From contig MU401537.1 of the NCBI GenBank assembly GCA_022579005.1, positions 1 through 64,000 on the forward strand: DNA of 64,000 bases. Direction: 5' to 3'. Position numbers and translations under genes: made by a program. The notes under the pieces were generated by a model that saw only the letters and a list, made by a program, of their open reading frames with translations, was not told the origin of the DNA and ran no database searches. Origin of the DNA: Poronia punctata. Lineage: Eukaryota > Ascomycota > Sordariomycetes > Xylariales > Xylariaceae. This document shows, piece after piece, positions 58,459 through 64,000 of this stretch; position 1 is the first letter of the stretch, and the number at the start of each line of letters is the position of its first letter.

Positions 58459-60374
58459 GGTAGAGAAAAGGGGTAGGGTGTAATTGTGTATGGCTAATGA
58501 TACGATCCAACAAGGTATGCTTGCCACGGAGAAGAACCAGGACTGTATCTGTATGGCCAACGAACAGCCAATAGTCCAAGACTTTTAACACTCTGAGCGA
58601 TAACCTTTTTGCTTTTATGACACGGTTCTGTGCTATGCGCTTGTCGACACCGTCTTTGGTAGTCTATGTTTATTTCCGATGGACAGATGCAGCCGCAAAC
58701 AGCCGGTAATGTGATACTACAGATGGCGTGAGGTATTCTGGGTCGGCCGGGGTCCTTTTTATAAGTGACGTGACTCTGGCGTCGCACCGTTTCCCTTCGC
58801 ACTGATATGGACCTTGAAGTAGACAGACTAGAAGGGTCCTCTTTTCTGTTAGGTTCAGATGGGCACATTCAACAGCTCCCGGTTTCCCCAAAGCTGATAT
58901 ATCCAGAACACAGCCGAATTATACGCGGGGGCGATTATCAATGGAATGTATCCGAGGCCGGGTTTATGGGCCTGTAGTCACTGTGGGAGCACGTTTGGTA
59001 GAGAAGCACAGTCCGGAAAGATGAAGAGTTGTAGCTCTAGGGTAGCTTTTTGTTCAATATGAGGCTCTAGAGGAATCAGGTGTAAATAAGTCCTTTAGAG
59101 TGAGGGCAGGAGATACTTGGTAAGAATGGTGAATGTCAACTGCAAAAAGCCATGTCTTACACGTACATGCCTCAAACCACAAGTGGTCTACGTAACAGGG
59201 GACACAGTATTGGCGGGGTGATACAGTTATCTTCACAGTATTTGCTGAACACACTGTATGTTCTTATCCCAACACGTCACACGTACGAGTAATTCATGTA
59301 GAGGATACACTCGGGACATCAACCTCAACTCACCAAGCGCTTCTTGTTCTTTTCTCCTCTGTCTTTATGAAACGAACTGAGGAATAGTCCCGGTGGTTTC
59401 AAACCCCAGCCAATTATTGGCACATATACTACCGATCTGTCACACAGACTGTTGCGAAACCGCAAATGCCGTGGCCCATGGGCGCCAGTGTTGTGTTAAA
59501 TGGATTCCTTAAGTTGGGTGTAAAGATTGCAGGTGATTGAGCTTAGAAACGCGTTATTCTATCTCTATTTCAAGGTATCGTAGCTTAACATCATTGTCAT
59601 GAGCCTCCATCTTTAGTTTAACTGAAGATGGCAGTGATCAATGTGTTTCTAAGGAATGTCCAAGGGGTAAGGTTAGGTATTTCAACTGTGCTGACCTCGA
59701 GTCATCCTGACTGTTCCCCCAATACTCTATCTTTGGTCGTCCCCTTCGACCTCTTTATATGCCTTTATGTAAAAGCCCGAGTATGTATGCCTGGGTTAGT
59801 GGCAATTACCCTCGTGGTTTCGGTGTTGGCTTGGTTGGCACAAGAATCCGATGAATCTTTCACACCCGCACCGCAACTTCATTCAGCAAACTAGGTACCC
59901 AGAATACAATATTCTTAGGAAGAGAAACGCTGGCTTCGATACCTCATTGAGTTAGGCACTTCTAAAGTGGTCTCGACTTTAATTGTGTAAAAAATACCCT
60001 TAGATGTGCTCAAACGAGCGGAGTCGAGACTTGGTCGTCACTTAGGTGGCTATATTATCATTCTTTACATCTTCCCCGCCTTCCTTTCTTCTCGACGCGC
60101 TCTTCCCAATGAGCAAGGGGAGCACTCAATGGGTTAGGTGTGTCTACTTGGAAGATTCTGGGGTACGAATTTGGATTCCTGACGATACCTAGAACCGCTG
60201 TCACCCATCCGGAGGGTGATGCACTAACTTACTAAGTGGATTAGATTGCCCATACTCGCGTCTAGCTTAACCTGATTGAGCTTTTCGCGTTATGAACTTG
60301 CACATCCGGAAGGCACGTCATCGTGTTTTTTCCCTACAAGGTTAGGTTGCGTGGTTCTCCCCCTTAGTGTTGCA
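58459..60374. other. Intergenic, nothing recognised
   Basis: The F-box promoter lies at the left edge. An 88-codon frame at 59628-59894 has a hydrophobic patch but no other support. The composition becomes AT-rich after about 60375. Confidence 0.5.
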
Positions 60375-60733
60375 TTTTGTATGATACAAATACTGTACTA
60401 TACAGTATTTTTAAAAAGTTACAATATATGTTTATAAAAAAGACGCTTTATTAAAATAACTAGTTTTTCTATGTTTACTTTTTAGAAAATCTTTACTTAA
60501 AATAGTAACAATTGCAATAGCTAAGAGGCTTAATTTTTTATTTTATATTAGCCTTTTTTAATATTTATAACTATAAAAATTTTTATAGCTTAAATAGTTT
60601 TTAATTACTAAATTTCTTTATTTTTTTTTAAATTGCTTAAAAACGCAATAAAAAACTAATAGCTTTTAAAAGTAAGTATTACTTTTATACTACTTTCTTA
60701 TTTAAATTTTTTTGCTACCTCTAGCTTTGCTAG

Positions 60734-60840
60734 CTTTTAACTTTTTACCTTTTAACCTTTTGCTTTTTAACTTTTTACCTTTTAACCTCCTGCTTTTTAA
60801 CCCCTTGCTTTTTAACTTTTTACTTTTTAACTTTTTACTA
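60734..60840. repeat. CTTTTTAAC minisatellite
   Basis: About seven copies of a 14-15-bp unit (GCTTTTTAACTTTTTA with C/T variants such as CCTTTTAACCTCCT). Confidence 0.8.
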
Positions 60841-62639
60841 AAGCTTATTTTATTTAGTTATATAGTTAGTTTTTTATTTTCTCTTGTTTAGCTTTATTTA
60901 TTAACTTTATAGTTTTTTTTTATGCTTTTTTAAAACGCAATAATTTATATAAATAAAAGTTAGCTAGTTAGCATTTTTAAGATTTAACTTATTATAGCTA
61001 TTATAATAAATAAAGTTTATAGCTAAAAAAGCTTTTTTTAAAAAAACAAAGTTAGCAATAGTATTAAAAAGCTAAATAGCTATACTAGCAAAGCTAAACT
61101 TTAAAACTTTTTTTTATTTTATAGCTTTTTAAGCTTTTTAAAGTTTTTTAAGCTATTAGCGTTAAAAGAAAAGGGCTTATAGCTTTTAAAAAAGTTAAAT
61201 TTTTAAATAACTATAGCTAACTAGCTTTTAAAAGCATATAATTTAAGCTATTTAGTAATTTTTAAATAAGTATAAAAGTTAAGTTTAATTTTTAAAGTAT
61301 TAAAGTTAAAAGCTTAAGCTATTTAGTTAATAGTAATAGTTTAAGTTTTTTAGCAACTATAATAAAAGTTAAATAAAAAGCAAAAATTAACTTTTTTAAA
61401 AGTGTTAATTACTTATAACCTTTACTATATAATATATACTTTATTTTAATACTAAATTATATAGCTAAAGTAAAAGAAATTAGCTTTAAAAGTAGCTATA
61501 GTAGTTTAAATAAGCTTAAAAAGCATGCTAACAAGTTTAATTATTATTAAAAAGTATAATTATTAATTATAGCAATAATAATAGTTTATAATATTTTATT
61601 TTATTAGTATTTAATAACAACTATTTTGTTTAAAGTAAAGTTTACTAGTATTGCTTTATTATTTTAAATAAATTTTAAATAATAATATTAAGTACTTTAC
61701 TATATAATAATAAAAGCAATTAAAAACTTTGTTTTATTATTATAAACGCTTTATTATATATTATAAAGCTTTAAATATTGTAATTTTAAGCTTTAAAACG
61801 CAAAAATAATAAAAATAGCTTTTTTATACGTTATTTTTTAAAGCTTTTAAAATATTATATTTTTTATTAATAACTAAAGCTTATAAAAGTTATATAATAT
61901 AGCTTAACACTGCTAAAATTATAGTTTTTTAAGCAAAAGCTTTTAAGTAAGCTTTATAGTAGCATAAGTATTAATATAAAACGCTTAAATTTTATATAGC
62001 TATTTATTATTACTAATAAGGTTTATAAAAATAAGCTTTAAAATAGCTATATAGTTAGCTATAGTTAACTTTTTAAAGCTTAAGTTAACGTTTTGCTAAT
62101 AAAAATACTACTAAAATATATTAGTTAGTTAAAATAAAACGTTAAAAATTTAGTTATAACTAGAGTTTTTAAAAGTATTAAAAATTACTACAATTTTTTT
62201 AGCATTATTAATATGCTTATAAATAGTAATTATATAGGTATTATAAAGCTTAAATAGTTAGCGCTTTTAAAAAGCATTATAATTTAGTAGTTTATAAAAT
62301 AAGTAAAGCTATTAAAAAACTTTTTTAAATAAGTTATTTTTAAAAGTTTTAAAAAGTAAGCTACTTATAAAAATAGCCTTTATAAAGTTTGCATTAATAA
62401 GGTTTTTTTAGGCCTATAAAAGCTATTAGTATATAAAAGGCGTAATAAACCCTTTAAAATCTTTAAAAGCTTTTTATAGCTATTAATAAAGTTTATATAA
62501 GCTTAAATAACGCTTTAAAGCACTATATTTGCTTATAATTAACTTTTTATAGTAAATATAGCAATGTTTTTAAGTATTTTTAAAGTTAACAATAAATTAA
62601 GCATATATTATATAGTTATATATTTACAGTATAGTAAAA

Positions 62640-62703
62640 GTATAAAAGTATAAAAATATAAAAATATAAAGGTATAAAGGTATAAAGGTATAAAGGTGTA
62701 AAG
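62640..62703. repeat. 8-bp GTATAAAG tandem repeat
   Basis: Eight units running from GTATAAAA and ATATAAAA on the left to GTATAAAG and GTGTAAAG on the right, a graded A-to-G change across the array. Confidence 0.85.
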
Positions 62704-62960
62704 GTAAATGTAGGTAAAATTTAGGTAGTAAATTAAGTAGTAGGTTAAATAGTAAGACTTTATAAAATAGCTTTTATAACATATTTTTTAAAAAAACAGG
62801 TAAAATTAAGCTATATAAGCTGTAAATTAAATAAAAACGCTAAAAAAAGTAGTAATAAAGTAAAATAAAAGGTAAAAAAAAGGTTAAAAGTGTTATTTTT
62901 ATAATAAAAGTAGTAGTTAAGATAAAAAGTGCTAGAAAGTAAATATATTATACGTACTAT

Positions 62961-64000
62961 ACATCTATTTGTATAGGAAATTAGTCCGTACGCGTACCTT
63001 TATTAAAGGTACTGTATGTATGCAACACTACTCCCCCTTCCTTCCCAACTTTTCACCACTCGCCCACGTGGGATTGCAAAGAATGCAATACTTTGCGAGG
63101 ACTTAATAGGTACCCACCTGAGGGAAGACTGTTCTGGCTAGAACCATGATAGGGCCCGTCGATAAGAAGCTCGCTGCTATTTCGTCCCACTACCGGCATT
63201 ATAAGACACCAGAAGAACACTCGCGGACATCGTAACCAGTTGACCTGTCTTCGACTGAGCTTGTAAGATCTCTATCCTGCCGGTGATAGCCGGGGATACA
63301 CGGCGGGCCGAAACTCTTCATATACAACTCCACTCTACCTGCTTGTTTGGATTTACTCAGTCGCCCGTGTCACTTGGACGGTTGTTTTCAGCAAGCGAAC
63401 CGGACAGGGACGGGAGAGGAGCATCCCCAGAGAGATTTCCACGGTAAAGAGGTGGATAAGCAAACACTAGTTTGCATATCGAGTACAAGCACAGATACAC
63501 TGATTGGTTCAGAGTGTATGTCCCTGATCAAGATACCATAGGTATTGTGTTTTGGACCTGTCTCAAGCGAGTTTGCCGACGCTAGTTGCAGATGGGATGA
63601 ACCCTAAACCAGGCCAGACAGCACCTTATCTCTTACAGCCCCGTATGCACGATGAAGTACTACCGGGTAAATCGAGTATAGATGTCGATAGGGTGGCTTC
63701 AAAGGAACGCTGCGAAGTGAGTTGGCCCCAAAGTCAACGAGGTTGGCCGAAGCTGACGATCATTACTTAGTACCGATACACCAGTTGCCTTGAGATACGG
63801 TGAAGAAGGAAACACTCCGCGAGCCTTTTTCTTAGTGCCCACCAAACCCCTTATACTGCAGAGCTGCATTACCAGAAGCATGCCACTTCACGACCATGCC
63901 CGTGCGTCGTGGCCATGGAGCAACTGCACTGTGGATGGGCCCCGTTGAACATGAATCACCTCCATCTTTCTGTGCCGTGAACCGGCAAGAAAATCATGGC
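62961..64000. other. GC-balanced right end, no supported gene
   Basis: Short frames (such as 63347-63541 and 63552-63770) show no domain features. A gene may begin beyond the window. Confidence 0.4.

Larger units (their letters stand above)
60375..62960. repeat. 2.6-kb AT-saturated, RIP-like block
   Basis: Almost all A/T with AGCT, TTAAAAAGC and GCTATA islands, no open frames and sharp composition borders on both sides. It probably represents old transposon DNA destroyed by RIP and packaged as heterochromatin. No terminal repeats or coding remnant could be recognised. Confidence 0.75.

Noticed and set aside
15000..58500. Secondary-metabolite or defence gene cluster
   Set aside because: No polyketide synthase, peptide synthetase, terpene cyclase, NLR or toxin-type gene; the genes are functionally unrelated.
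59628..59894. 88-codon frame with hydrophobic middle
   Set aside because: No splice support, no homologous motif, next to an AT-rich block.

Overview
The window looks like a piece of nuclear chromosome from a filamentous ascomycete (Pezizomycotina, most likely Sordariomycetes). The supported genes are broken by short introns, mostly 55-120 nt, with GTAAGT-type donors and CTAAC/CTGAC-type branch sites. The gene set is typical of such fungi: STU1/CLASP, GCP4, SEC62 with a Pro/Gly-rich N terminus, an S28 peptidase, RNase T2 and a phytase-type phosphatase. AT-saturated blocks that look mutated by RIP alternate with GC-balanced genic DNA. No bacterial operon, CRISPR array or viral module was seen.

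Layout. An AT-rich block (1-600) opens about 14.5 kb with no gene I can defend; this stretch contains a RIP-degraded repeat of about 1.5 kb (11392-12926). The gene-rich part runs from 15.1 to 58.5 kb: a conserved unknown protein (+), GCP4 (-), a senescence-domain protein (-), a repeat-rich gap with a symmetric satellite structure (25.45-26.32 kb), a secreted S28 serine peptidase (+), a DUF6604-like protein (+), an UNC93-like MFS protein (-), a BSP-type metallopeptidase (-), STU1 (+), a small TA-flanked MITE, RNase T2 (+), SEC62 (-), a disordered unknown protein (+), a membrane-anchored phytase-like phosphatase (+), a small single-pass membrane protein (+) and an F-box protein (-). Beyond 58.5 kb there is no supported gene, and a 2.6-kb AT-saturated block (60375-62960) lies near the right end.

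The genes do not form a cluster or pathway. They are housekeeping functions (microtubule nucleation and plus-end control, ER translocation) mixed with secreted or surface hydrolases (S28 peptidase, RNase T2, phytase-like enzyme). Exon structures below were derived by reading splice signals and reading frame; most join cleanly, while the 3' end of the F-box gene is tentative. The more unusual observations are a tandem LTR/TRIM-like repeat that ends in a tRNA-like 3' sequence, a nested mirror arrangement of satellite arrays, an intact-looking MITE with 29-bp inverted repeats, an in-frame TAG followed by a lysine-rich tail, and two assembly gaps, one of them flanked by what looks like a duplicated poor-quality read.
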